Assembly: GCF_006716565.1 (NCBI RefSeq)
Contig: NZ_VFPG01000001.1
Location: forward strand, 5,828,001-5,892,000
Source of the DNA: Nocardia bhagyanarayanae
Lineage (GTDB): Bacteria > Actinomycetota > Actinomycetes > Mycobacteriales > Mycobacteriaceae
DNA: 64,000 bases
Direction of reading: 5' to 3'
Shown piece by piece: positions 25,321-37,615 of the stretch; within the stretch, counting starts at the first letter, position 1; the number at the start of each line of letters is the position of its first letter. Made by a program: the position numbers and the translations under genes. The notes under the pieces were generated by a model. The model did no database searches. It saw only the letters and a program-made list of their open reading frames with translations, and was not told the origin of the DNA.

Positions 25321-25866
25321 ATGGTGTCCGTGCGCAAGATCGCTCGATCCCCGATCGCCTGGGTACTCACGGCGCTCGTCGTAGTCGCCCTCGGCGCGGC
25401 GCTCGCGCTGTTCCAGCCTTGGCGGCTGGTCACCGACACCACCGTGAACGAGGCGGTCCCGACCGCGGGGCCGCCCGGCGGTCTGCCGCCGATGGATGCC
25501 GGGACGCAGCCGCCGCGCACGCTCGCCACGGGAACATTCATCTCCCATGAGCACGGCACGTCGGGCACGGTGAGCGTCTTGCGACTGGCCGACGGCAGCC
25601 GGGTGCTGCGGGTCGAGAACCTGGACACCTCCGACGGACCGGATCTGCACGTCTGGCTCACCGACGCCCCGGTGCTGGAAGGCACGGCGGGCTGGGGCGT
25701 CTTCGACGACGGCCGCCACGTGGATCTGGGACGGCTGAAGGGCAACAAGGGCAGCCAGAACTACGCCATTCCGGCCGATGTCGACCTCGCCGCTCTGTCC
25801 AGCGTCTCGATCTGGTGCGATCGGTTCAACGTGTCCTTCGGCGCTGCCGCCCTGCACGCCGTCTGA
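25321..25866 (+). CDS. DM13-domain membrane-anchored protein
   Basis: A 181-residue protein with an uncleaved N-terminal membrane anchor (about residues 12-32), a Pro/Gly-rich linker, and a DM13 domain at residues 65-181 (GTSGTVSVLRLADGSRVLRV, GPDLHVWLTD, and the closing CDRFNVSFGAA with its Cys). DM13 domains are beta-sandwich modules thought to take part in redox or electron transfer. ATG 25321 follows GGAAGGAAAA. The domain should be extracytoplasmic. It stands alone and its partner is not evident. Confidence 0.85.
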   Translation: MVSVRKIARSPIAWVLTALVVVALGAALALFQPWRLVTDTTVNEAVPTAGPPGGLPPMDAGTQPPRTLATGTFISHEHGTSGTVSVLRLADGSRVLRVENLDTSDGPDLHVWLTDAPVLEGTAGWGVFDDGRHVDLGRLKGNKGSQNYAIPADVDLAALSSVSIWCDRFNVSFGAAALHAV

Positions 25867-25991
25867 GGCGTCCCGCACCCGCGAAAAAATGACCCGACAA
25901 ACGCGGGTTCCCTGTGCCACCATGTGATTCCACGATGATCGCCCCGACCGGCGGGGCGATCCGACGAGTATCTGGAAGGAGGAGGTGGCCC

Positions 25992-26114
25992 GTGCATCAG
26001 AAGATCGCGTATTCGGCGAACGGCAAAGCCGTACAGCGGTTCTCGACCGTCGAGAACGGACAGCCCATGCGCGGCGACGACGTCGCGGCGAGCCACCTCC
26101 CGGCCGACCGCTGA
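25992..26114 (+). CDS. Short ORF with very strong ribosome site
   Basis: A 40-codon frame starting at GTG 25992, directly behind AAGGAGGAGG, the best ribosome site in this stretch. The peptide begins HQKIAYSANGKAVQRF and has no recognisable motif, membrane segment or low complexity. It precedes the HNH gene by about 110 bp. It may be a real small protein or a leader peptide for the HNH/WhiB pair; the only direct evidence is the ribosome site. Confidence 0.35.
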   Translation: MHQKIAYSANGKAVQRFSTVENGQPMRGDDVAASHLPADR

Positions 26115-26224
26115 CCTCCCCGGTTCCCCCGGGAACCGCCCGCGAGCCGCGAACCAGACGACCTGAGAGCGCCGCGAACCAGACGGCGCAGCGCTCCGCC
26201 AATCTTCCACTTCCTCCACGAAAC

Positions 26225-26782
26225 ATGGTGAGCCCCATGACGTTTCGACGTGCCGCCAGCCCGGCGTCGTTGACCGCCGACAACTGGATACACACCGGCG
26301 TTCTCGTACTGAACGCCTCCTACGAGGCAATCGACGAGGTCGCCGCCGAGCGCGCGGTCGTGCTGCTGATCAGCGGCGCCGCCGAGTCCGTCGCCGACCG
26401 GGAGCCGCACTTCCCGATCCGGTCGCGGCACATGGAGATCGCCTTGCCGGAGACCATCCGGCTACTGCGCTACGTCTACATCGAGCACACCGCCCGGGTG
26501 CACGACGAGAGCCGCGCCACCCTGGCGGCCGTGCTGCGGCGCGACGCGCACCGGTGCGGTTACTGCGCGGGTTGGGCGCGCACCGTCGACCACATCCGTC
26601 CGCGCAGCCGCGGTGGCCCCAACACCTGGAGCAACCTGATCGCGGCATGCGCGCCGTGCAACACGCTCAAGGCCGATCGGACGCCGGAGGAAGCGGGCAT
26701 GCGGTTGCTGTGGCAGCCGAAGGCACCCGATCCGCTGGCCAAGCGGCAACGCCAGATCTGGAAGCAGCTGGCGAGCACCTGA
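26225..26782 (+). CDS. HNH endonuclease-domain protein
   Basis: A 185-residue protein with an N-terminal part containing VLVLNASYEAI and a C-terminal HNH domain (CGYCAGWARTVDHIRPRSRG, then NLIAACAPCNTLKADRTPEEA). The first His of the HNH and both zinc CxxC pairs are present. This domain order belongs to a widespread actinobacterial family of single-copy HNH proteins of unknown role, probably nicking or repair nucleases. Both ATG 26225 and ATG 26237 are possible starts. WhiB-like gene 26807 follows after 24 bp and may share its transcript. Confidence 0.88.
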   Translation: MVSPMTFRRAASPASLTADNWIHTGVLVLNASYEAIDEVAAERAVVLLISGAAESVADREPHFPIRSRHMEIALPETIRLLRYVYIEHTARVHDESRATLAAVLRRDAHRCGYCAGWARTVDHIRPRSRGGPNTWSNLIAACAPCNTLKADRTPEEAGMRLLWQPKAPDPLAKRQRQIWKQLAST

Positions 26783-26806
26783 GAACCGAGAAAGGAGTAA
26801 GGATCC

Positions 26807-27079
26807 ATGACCGTCCGAACATCGCCGACCGGTGTCGAGCTCACGCTCGCCGACCTGCTCCCGCTCTCGGACGCCCGAGGGTGGCATCGGGCCGCGTGCC
26901 GCGGTGATCCGAATCACGAGGCCTGGTTCCCGTACCCGTCGCAGGACTTCGACTACGCGCGGAACATCTGCGCGAGCTGCCCGATCCGGGCGTCCTGCGC
27001 CGAGTTCGCCGCCGACACCGGACAGTCCGGTGTGTGGGGTGGGCACGAGTTCGACCGCGGGCGGATGATCCGCGAATAA
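26807..27079 (+). CDS. WhiB-family iron-sulfur transcription factor
   Basis: A 90-residue WhiB-like protein. The four cluster ligands are Cys31, Cys55, Cys58 and Cys64 (C-x2-C-x5-C spacing in ICASCPIRASC), and the turn motif GVWGG is at residues 75-79. WhiB proteins carry a [4Fe-4S] cluster and bind the principal sigma factor. The C-terminal basic tail is short (EFDRGRMIRE), so DNA contact may be limited. An AAAGGAG site precedes the ATG. It follows the HNH gene closely and is closed by the hairpin at 27087-27122. Confidence 0.93.
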   Translation: MTVRTSPTGVELTLADLLPLSDARGWHRAACRGDPNHEAWFPYPSQDFDYARNICASCPIRASCAEFAADTGQSGVWGGHEFDRGRMIRE

Positions 27080-27086
27080 CCGGCCG

Positions 27087-27122
27087 CCGAGCCGCCGACG
27101 CACGACGACGTCGGCGGCTCGG
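27087..27122 (+). terminator. Terminator after the WhiB gene
   Basis: Perfect 14-bp inverted repeat (27087-27100 and 27109-27122), 8-base loop, 8 bp beyond the WhiB stop. Confidence 0.8.
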
Positions 27123-27211
27123 GTGCGTCGAGGATGCGCCGGGCGCGTCGCGCGCCGAACCGGTGGACTCGCCGGGCGGGCGAACCGGCGGTGACCATAC
27201 ACTGTAGCGCC

Positions 27212-28888
27212 GTGGGCACTCATCGCAGCGGGACCAGATCTCGAGGTATCAGCAAAGGTCCGGTTATCGCAGTGGTTGCCATCCTGCTACTCGGCGCCGC
27301 GGTTTTCGCCTGGCTCCAGTTCCGCGACCGGGCCGCCGACCGCGACAGCGCGGCGGCCGCGGAGTGCGTGGAGGGCCCTTCGACGCTGTTCGTCACCGTC
27401 GATCCCGACCTCGAGGCGCCCGTGCGCGCCATCGCCGACAAGTACAACGCCACCGAGCCGCAGGTGCGCGATCACTGCGCGCGCGTGTCGGTCACGGCAC
27501 AGCCCTCCGCCGAGGTGGCCGAGGCGTTCCGCGCGGGTGGTGCCTGGAACCCGGCGCTGGGACCCCAACCCGCACTGTGGATTCCGAGTTCCTCGCGTGC
27601 CGTCGAGATCATGCGGGTGCCGGGACTCGTTGCGGGCGAACCGAGTCCGATCGCGGGCAGCCCCATCGCGCTCGGCGTGCCCGAGCAAGTGCGCGCGGCG
27701 CTGGAAGGCGCGCGGATCGCGTGGGGCGATCTGCCCCGCCTGCAGCAAGGTTCGCTCGGCGAGCTCGGCGTGGCCGGTTGGGGCGGGTTGCGCATGGCGC
27801 TGCCGGACGGTGACGCCACGCTGGCCGCCGCGGTCGCGGTCGGTTCGGCCGTGGCGGGCGAGGAGCCGCTCACCGACGCGGGCGCGCAGTCCGGCCAAGT
27901 GGTCGCCGCGGTCTCCGGCTTGGCGTCCGGCGCGCCCGAGGCCGCCGACACCGCCGCTGCCCTCGCCGCGATCGCCGATCCGGCCCACGCCGGGAACTCC
28001 GCCATCCACGCGGTAGCCGCTACTGAACAGCAAATTGCCGGGCAGCCCGGCGTCGCCGTCTTCCGTCCCGCGGGCAATCCGCCGGTGGCCGATCATCCCG
28101 CCGCGCTCATGTCGGGCCCGTGGGTGGACCAGACGCAGAACCTGATCGCCGGACTGTTCGTCGACTACCTACGCAATCCCGAACAGGCGCCGTTCTTCAC
28201 CAGCGCGGGCTTCACCGCGGTCCCCCCGCCCACCGGTCCCGGCGCGTCGCGCGCCGCGCTGGACAAGCTGCGGGCCACCCTCGCGCATCCGGTGCTCGGC
28301 GTGCATTCCACGGTGTTGCTCGACGTGTCGGCATCCATGTCGACCGCCGAGGGCGCGAGCACTCGACTGGCGAACACGCTCGGCGCGTTGCGGTCCACCA
28401 TGAACGTCATGCCGCCGGACTTCGGCCTCGGCGTCTGGACTTTCGGCAAGAGTCTCGACGGCGTCAACCCGTACCGCGTGCAGGCCCGCACCGCCGCCCT
28501 CGCCGACGGCCAGCGCACCGCCGTCGACACCGCACTGAGCACTGTGCGCGCCACCGAGACCCGGCCCGACCAGGCCTATCCCGCTCTGCTCGCCGCATAC
28601 CGCAGCGCCGTGAACGGCTACGCCGAAGGACGGACGAACTCGGTGCTGCTCATCACCGACGGACCCGACGACGACTCCTCGGTGACCGGTGCGCAGCTGC
28701 TCGCCGATCTCGCGGCGGCCGCCGACCCGGATCGCCCGGTGCGCGTCGACGTCATCGTGATCGGGGGCAACGGCACCGACACGCTCCAGACCGCCGCCCA
28801 GCGCACCGGCGGCACCTACACCCGGCTGGCCACCTCGAACGACCTGAGTTTCGGCAGCGCCGTGGTCCAAGCGCTCACCACGCCGTAG
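27212..28888 (+). CDS. Membrane-anchored substrate-binding/VWA-domain protein
   Basis: A 558-residue extracytoplasmic protein with an N-terminal membrane anchor (residues about 17-38), a periplasmic-binding-like region (about 45-345), and a von Willebrand A domain (about 370-555). The VWA metal site is DVSASMS with a later LLITDGPDDDSS. Such two-domain proteins are frequent in actinomycetes; a role in cell-surface assembly or metal-dependent adhesion is presumed. GTG 27212 sits about eight bases after a TACACT -10-like box, which would make a leaderless transcript; GTG 27191 is the alternative. It converges on the Vgb-like gene. Confidence 0.82.
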   Translation: MGTHRSGTRSRGISKGPVIAVVAILLLGAAVFAWLQFRDRAADRDSAAAAECVEGPSTLFVTVDPDLEAPVRAIADKYNATEPQVRDHCARVSVTAQPSAEVAEAFRAGGAWNPALGPQPALWIPSSSRAVEIMRVPGLVAGEPSPIAGSPIALGVPEQVRAALEGARIAWGDLPRLQQGSLGELGVAGWGGLRMALPDGDATLAAAVAVGSAVAGEEPLTDAGAQSGQVVAAVSGLASGAPEAADTAAALAAIADPAHAGNSAIHAVAATEQQIAGQPGVAVFRPAGNPPVADHPAALMSGPWVDQTQNLIAGLFVDYLRNPEQAPFFTSAGFTAVPPPTGPGASRAALDKLRATLAHPVLGVHSTVLLDVSASMSTAEGASTRLANTLGALRSTMNVMPPDFGLGVWTFGKSLDGVNPYRVQARTAALADGQRTAVDTALSTVRATETRPDQAYPALLAAYRSAVNGYAEGRTNSVLLITDGPDDDSSVTGAQLLADLAAAADPDRPVRVDVIVIGGNGTDTLQTAAQRTGGTYTRLATSNDLSFGSAVVQALTTP

Positions 28889-29738
28889 GTAGGCGGATCA
28901 GTCCGGTTCGACGCACACCAGCGCGCCCGACTCCATGGCCACCCAGATGGCATCGTCGGCGCCGAGCGTCAAACCGTGCGGTTCCGCACCGGGCAAGTCG
29001 AGTTCGCCGATCTGCCTCGCGGTGGTGATCCACCCGAGCCGGGAGCTACCCCACTGCGTGAACCACAGCGCCCCATCGGGTCCCGCGATGATCGCGTGCG
29101 GACGCGCCGCGCGATCCGGCAGCGGGAACTCCTCGATCGACCCGTCGACGGTGATGCGGCCGATCTGTCCCGCGCCGATCTCGACGAACCACAGCGCGCC
29201 GTCGGTACCGGCGGTGATGCCGACCGGGTTCGCTTGCTCGGTCGGCAGCGGGTACGTGGTGATCGCGCCGTCGGTGGCGACGCGGCCGATGGCGTTGGCC
29301 TGATTCAGGGTGAACCAGAGCGCGCCGTCGGGGCCCGCGGTGATCATCGAGGGCATTCCCTCGACCGGATACCGGGTGATCAGCCCGTCGCCCGACAGCC
29401 GCCCGATGTGACCGGACTGGAGTTCCGTGCACCACAGCGCGCCGTCCGGTCCAAGACACAAACCGTACGGCGCGTCGGCGGCGACGAAGGACAGCGCGCC
29501 GTCCGCGCCGATCCGGCCGATCCGGTTGCCGCGAAACTCTGTGAACCAGACCGCGTCGTCGGGCCCAGCGACGATCACCGTCGGCTGCCCGTCGGCCGGG
29601 TCGAGGGCGAAGGTCTCGACCCGCTCCCCCGTCCATCGGCCGATCGAACCCTGCGCGGCCATCGTGAACCACAGCGCGCCCGCCTTGTCGACGGTGACGC
29701 CGTACGGCGCGCCCGGCGCCTCGATCGTCGTGCGGATC

Positions 29739-31226
<1,488 letters not shown>

Positions 31227-31231
31227 TCACA

Positions 31232-31257
31232 ACTTGTGTAGCTTTAAGCTAGCAAGT
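31232..31257. promoter_or_regulatory. TetR operator between ABC-F and TetR genes
   Basis: TAGCTT-T-AAGCTA (31239-31251) nested within ACTTG (31232-31236) and CAAGT (31253-31257). It covers most of the divergent promoter and lies six bases from the ABC-F start. Confidence 0.6.
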
Positions 31258-31286
31258 CATCCACTTAAACGCAACAGGAGTTGTCT

Positions 31287-31868
31287 TTGGAGACTCGGAA
31301 ACGGCCCGGCGGCCGCAGCGCGCGGGTCCGCGACGACGTGCGCGCGGCCACCCTCGCGGAACTCGCCGAGCACGGCTACCAGGGGCTTTCGGTGGACGCG
31401 GTGGCCCAGCGTTCGGGGGTGCACAAGACCACGGTCTATCGCCGCTGGCGCAGCCCGGAGGGACTGATCGCCGACGCGCTCGACCTCGCCGCCGCCGAAC
31501 CGTGGCCGATCCCCGACACCGGCACGCTCGCCGGCGACCTGCGTGCGCTGACCGAACTGGTACGGACCGGATTCGCCGACGAGGAGGCGGGTCCGGTCGC
31601 GAGCGCGTTCATCGCCGCGGCCATGCAGAACCCCGCCGCCGCGACCGCGCTGCACGACTTCTATCAGGCGCGCCACCGACAGTCGGCCGAGATCGTGCGG
31701 CGGGCCGTCGACCGCGGCGAACTCCCGGCCACCGTGGACGCGGAGCAGATCATCCGCTTCGCCGTCGCGCCGATCTACTACCGGCTGTTCATCTCCCGCG
31801 AACCGGTGACCGCCGAGGACGCGCGCGTGGCGGCCGACGCGGCCCTCGCCGCCGCGCGCACTCTGTGA
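31287..31868 (+). CDS. TetR-family regulator of the ABC-F/Vgb genes
   Basis: A 193-residue TetR protein: helix-turn-helix SVDAVAQRSGVHKTTVYRRW at about residues 36-55, then a TetR_C_16-like helical ligand domain. TTG 31287 is selected because GGAG lies seven bases upstream; TTG 31281 is too close to it. Divergent from the ABC-F gene and sharing the dyad at 31232-31257, it probably represses that operon until the drug binds. It ends facing gcvP, with a shared terminator. Confidence 0.88.
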   Translation: METRKRPGGRSARVRDDVRAATLAELAEHGYQGLSVDAVAQRSGVHKTTVYRRWRSPEGLIADALDLAAAEPWPIPDTGTLAGDLRALTELVRTGFADEEAGPVASAFIAAAMQNPAAATALHDFYQARHRQSAEIVRRAVDRGELPATVDAEQIIRFAVAPIYYRLFISREPVTAEDARVAADAALAAARTL

Positions 31869-31889
31869 ACAGGCCTCCGAATACGCGAA

Positions 31890-31925
31890 AGCCGCCCCGC
31901 CGAGGTGCGTCCTCGGTGCGGCGGC
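31890..31925. terminator. Bidirectional terminator between TetR and gcvP
   Basis: Inverted repeat of about 16 bp per arm with a few mismatches (31890-31905 and 31910-31925) between the convergent TetR gene and gcvP. Confidence 0.65.
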
Positions 31926-31937
31926 TGGCGTCGTGCG

Positions 31938-34757
<2,820 letters not shown>

Positions 34758-34829
34758 GGCAGCAGCTCCAAGGTCGGGCGGGTCGAGCCGTGTCGATGGG
34801 TAGACGCGGTGTCGACGGGGTCCAGCCCT

Positions 34830-35036
34830 CCCCCTCTGTCGTGGTGCCTGAGAGATTCGGGCGGCCCGGTCGAGGCCGGCTCCCTTTCCCCATGGGCGGG
34901 CGGTCCTGCGCATGCGCAGACCACCGCTTTCCAGAGGCGCCGAAGCCCGTACGGTCCCTGTTGCCTGAGAGATTGACGGGGAGGTGCTGCTCCTTCGGCG
35001 CCCGGTCTGTTCGAGACCGGAACTCTCCCGCACGGC
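34830..35036 (-). promoter_or_regulatory. Tandem glycine riboswitch upstream of gcvP
   Basis: Read leftward, the leader has the two-aptamer glycine riboswitch layout. Aptamer 1 (about 35036-34960) runs from GGGAGAGTTCCGG through CGCCGAAGGAGCA to ATCTCTCAGGCAA. Aptamer 2 (about 34955-34838) has a GTCTGCGCATGCGCAGGAC stem and ends in ATCTCTCAGGCACCA. The two paired CTCTCAGGCA ends are the hallmark. It ends about 75 bases before the gcvP start and should raise gcvP expression when glycine is high. Confidence 0.93.
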
Positions 35037-35124
35037 GGCGACGCACCGCCAGTTTATGTCGCCGCCTCGCGAAACGATGCCTCCGCCCCGGTGTCGCCCT
35101 CGTCACTCCGCGCGCGCGCCGAAA

Positions 35125-35156
35125 AAGGCCACCGTCCCCGGTGGGAGACGGTGGCC
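35125..35156 (-). terminator. Intrinsic terminator of the MerR gene
   Basis: 10-bp perfect stem (35127-35136 and 35147-35156) followed in the leftward direction by TTTTTC. One of the few hairpins here with a T tract. It sits 14 bp after the MerR stop. Confidence 0.9.
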
Positions 35157-35170
35157 GAGATTCGCCGGTA

Positions 35171-35764
35171 TCAGCCGGTGGCTCTGTTCATCCGCGCCTT
35201 GCGCCGGAACGCCAGCTCGTCCTCCGGGCGCTCGGTCGCGCTGCTGGCGCGTTCCGCGGGGAAGTTGGCGATGGCGCCGGTCAGCTCGCGCATGGCGCCG
35301 CTGACCGCGATACCGAAGACGCCCTGCCCACCCTGCAGTAAATCGACGACCTCCTCGGGCGAGGTGCACTCGTACACCGAGGTGCCGTCGGAGAACAGGG
35401 TGATGCCCGCCAGATCCTGGACGCCCCGGCTGCGCAGATGATCCACGGCGATGCGGATGTTCTGCAGCGAGATTCCCGCGTCCAGCAGCCGCTTCACGAT
35501 CTTGAGGACCAGGATGTCCTTGAACGAGTACAGCCGCTGACTACCCGAACCCGCCGCGCTGCGAATCGACGGCACGACGAGCCCGGTCCGCGCCCAGTAG
35601 TCGAGCTGCCGGTAGGTGATTCCAGCGACCTGGCACGCGCTCGGCACACGGTAACCAACTAGTTCATCGGGTACGGAGTCATCCGGGAACAGGCCGGGCT
35701 GAACCTCTGAGCCCTCGGTCGGACGGACGTCCGGCCGCCGCACATCCTGCGATTGCTCTGCCAC
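35171..35764 (-). CDS. MerR-family regulator (Rv1830 homologue)
   Basis: A 197-residue MerR-type protein with an N-terminal acidic arm, then the winged helix (ACQVAGITYRQLDYWARTGL, residues about 44-63), then VLKIVKRLLDAGISLQNIRI. The C-terminal tail has no metal-binding cysteines. Gene order matches M. tuberculosis Rv1830, a conserved regulator of unknown signal. GTG 35764 is used because GGGAG lies eight bases upstream. Its own terminator follows. It sits between the nuclease gene and gcvP, as in mycobacteria. Confidence 0.92.
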   Translation of the reverse strand: MAEQSQDVRRPDVRPTEGSEVQPGLFPDDSVPDELVGYRVPSACQVAGITYRQLDYWARTGLVVPSIRSAAGSGSQRLYSFKDILVLKIVKRLLDAGISLQNIRIAVDHLRSRGVQDLAGITLFSDGTSVYECTSPEEVVDLLQGGQGVFGIAVSGAMRELTGAIANFPAERASSATERPEDELAFRRKARMNRATG

Positions 35765-35966
35765 TGACCACTCCCTTGCTCCGCAGACGCCTAGCCTCAT
35801 CGATGGCCCGGCTCCGGTGATGACCAACGACCCGTCATTCCGGACGTGGCCCAACTATCGAGATTACTCCCGTTGATTGTCTCGGGAGCGACATCGTCGG
35901 ACCAAACGCGACGCGCGGTAAAAGTCTTCAGCTGTAGTTGAGGTCTAGAAGATTTCGGCGAACCCT

Positions 35967-36440
35967 TCAGCTGTCGGTGGCCTTGAAGTCGTCCGGCGAC
36001 ACCGACTCGAGGAACTCCTTGAACTTCTCCACCTCGTCCTCGCGTTCGTCGGGCATGACCAACCCGGCCTCCTCGAGCACCGCCTCCTCGGCATGGATCG
36101 GGCAACCGACCCGCAAGGCGATGGCGACCGAGTCCGATGGACGGGCCGAGATGCGCAACTCGTTGTCGAAGACGAGATCCGCGTAGAAGGTGCCCTCCTG
36201 CAGATCCACGATCCGGACTTCCTTGAGGGTGTGCCCGAGCTCGGTGATCAGGATCTTGATCAGATCGTGGGTCAGCGGGCGGATCGGGGTCACCCCCTCT
36301 TGCTCCAGCACGATGGCGGTCGCCTCGGCCTGGCCGATCCAGATCGGCAGGTACCGATCCCCCGACACCTCGCGCAGCAACAACACGGGCTGGTTCTGTG
36401 GCTGCTCGACGCGGATGCCAATCACGCGCATTTCACTCAT
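35967..36440 (-). CDS. Bifunctional nuclease domain protein (DUF151, Rv1829 homologue)
   Basis: A 157-residue protein of the DUF151 family, called bifunctional nuclease after plant BBD proteins with DNase and RNase activity. Motifs are LLREVSGDRYLPIWIGQAEA near the start, TPIRPLTHDLIKILITELG, and AKLVF-like ADLVFDNELRISARPSDSVAIALR. Its ATGAGTG start is overlapped by the stop of a micro-ORF (36437-36517), so translation is coupled to a two-unit repeat. The start codon sits where the native gene would have had the GGGAGG site now found at 36602-36607. Confidence 0.92.
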   Translation of the reverse strand: MSEMRVIGIRVEQPQNQPVLLLREVSGDRYLPIWIGQAEATAIVLEQEGVTPIRPLTHDLIKILITELGHTLKEVRIVDLQEGTFYADLVFDNELRISARPSDSVAIALRVGCPIHAEEAVLEEAGLVMPDEREDEVEKFKEFLESVSPDDFKATDS

Positions 36441-36517
36441 GCCTGCGCCTCGCTAACGCTCGGCTCCGCCATGCGCGAAGCACGCTGAAACATGATTCGC
36501 TCGCTTCGCTCCCTCAT
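36437..36517 (-). CDS. Micro-ORF 2 in MIRU-like repeat
   Basis: Second 26-residue frame (starts MRERSERIMFQRASRM), differing from the first at five residues (S2R, S10F, P17A, D18E, R20S). Its stop overlaps the start of the nuclease gene by ATGA. It has no ribosome site of its own and depends on coupling from micro-ORF 1. The changes keep the frame open and most of the sequence similar. Confidence 0.55.
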   Translation of the reverse strand: MRERSERIMFQRASRMAEPSVSEAQA

Positions 36518-36591
36518 GCCTGCGCCTCACTAACCCTCGGATCCGGCATGCGCGAAGCACGCTGTGACATGATTCGCTCGCTGCGCTCGCT
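36438..36591 (-). repeat. Two tandem 77-bp MIRU-like repeats
   Basis: Units 36438-36514 and 36515-36591 are identical at 69 of 77 positions. Each begins and ends at an ATGA, and each encodes a 26-residue frame whose stop overlaps the next start. Size, tandem order and ATGA insertion point match the mycobacterial interspersed repetitive units described inside operons. Removing both units would place GGGAGG seven bases before the nuclease ATG. Confidence 0.85.
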
Positions 36592-36594
36592 CAT
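36514..36594 (-). CDS. Micro-ORF 1 in MIRU-like repeat
   Basis: A 26-residue frame (starts MSERSERIMSQRASRM) with GGGAGG seven bases upstream, so it is well placed to be translated. The stop TGA overlaps the ATG of micro-ORF 2 by the four bases ATGA. The peptide is rich in Ser/Arg/Glu and has no fold. Its likely role is to carry ribosomes through the repeat to the nuclease gene rather than to act as a protein. Confidence 0.6.
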   Translation of the reverse strand: MSERSERIMSQRASRMPDPRVSEAQA

Positions 36595-36741
36595 AGCACT
36601 GCCTCCCATATTCGCCGGCCGCCCGACCTGACCGCTGCAGAGCTCGCCGTACCACGAGTCTAGGCGAACCCACAGCGGTGCTGCGATCGGTGTGCACAGC
36701 CGAAATCGGCGTGTTGCCGGGGTGGAATACAGGCGCGGAGG

Positions 36742-37578
36742 TCAGCTTCCGAGAGAGTTGCGTACCGAGGCTTTCACCAGGCAGGTGTGCAGCGTCAGCG
36801 ACAGTGCCGCGAGTTCGCGCACGGTTTCCTCGGCCCTTGCTCGCGCGCCCGCGTCGCGGCTCTTCGCGATCGGCGCGGCGATCTGGGCGAGCAGCGCCGC
36901 CTCCCGGTCCGCGGCCAGTTTGAAGGCGCGCAGATGCCGTGCCTCGAGACCGAATTCGGCCATGGCGCGGGCGGTTCTGGCCAACGTCACCGCCTCGCCG
37001 TCGAAGAATCCCGCGGCGCCCGGTGAGATCAGATTGGCCCGGATCAGATCGTTGAGGAATCTCTCATCGATCTCGGCCTGTTCCAGCAGATCGGCTCGGG
37101 TGAGCCGGATTTCATGATCGAAGCGCAACTCGTCCGGCGAGACCTCGCCGGGCACCACGCCCAATCGGCGCGGCGCGGCCGTACGCGCGGCACGGCCGAC
37201 CTGCGCGCCGACGGATCCGGAATCGGCGGCCGTGACCGGCCCCGACTCCGCACCGCCCGGACGACCGGAATGCGCTCGGGCGCGGGCTTCCCGCACACCG
37301 AGCGTGGCCGCCCCGCTGTCGATCGCTTCGAGTTGCTCTTTGATCACCTTCAGCGGCAGGTACTGATCGCGTTGCGCGGTCAGCACGAACCTGAGCCGTT
37401 CACAGTCCGCGACCGAGAACCTGCGGTAGCCGGACGGCGTGCGCTCAGGCCGGATCAGGCCCTCGGCTTCGAGGAACCTGATCTTCGAGATGGTGATATC
37501 GGGAAAGTCGGGTCGCAGCAGGTCGAGAACGGAGCCGATCGACATCCCTCCGCGCGCCCACTGCGCCGCGCCCGTCAC
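36742..37578 (-). CDS. MerR-family regulator (Rv1828 homologue)
   Basis: A 278-residue MerR protein. The N-terminal winged helix is clear (MSIGSVLDLLRPDFPDITIS, then KIRFLEAEGLIRPERTPSGY), followed by an Ala/Arg-rich linker longer than in M. tuberculosis Rv1828 (247 residues), and a C-terminal effector domain (FFDGEAVTLARTARAMAEFG). Rv1828 is an essential MerR-like regulator. GTG 37578 keeps the start clear of the garA stop and gives the expected arm before MSIGSVL; a longer in-frame start would overlap garA. Part of the conserved gcvH-garA block. Confidence 0.92.
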   Translation of the reverse strand: MTGAAQWARGGMSIGSVLDLLRPDFPDITISKIRFLEAEGLIRPERTPSGYRRFSVADCERLRFVLTAQRDQYLPLKVIKEQLEAIDSGAATLGVREARARAHSGRPGGAESGPVTAADSGSVGAQVGRAARTAAPRRLGVVPGEVSPDELRFDHEIRLTRADLLEQAEIDERFLNDLIRANLISPGAAGFFDGEAVTLARTARAMAEFGLEARHLRAFKLAADREAALLAQIAAPIAKSRDAGARARAEETVRELAALSLTLHTCLVKASVRNSLGS

Positions 37579-37615
37579 AGCGCCGTGCCTTTCACACACA
37601 TCGGCGCCGTCGTGC

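Noticed and set aside
36438..36591. CRISPR-like repeat
   Set aside because: Two units only, directly adjacent with no spacers, and coding; this is a MIRU-like repeat.
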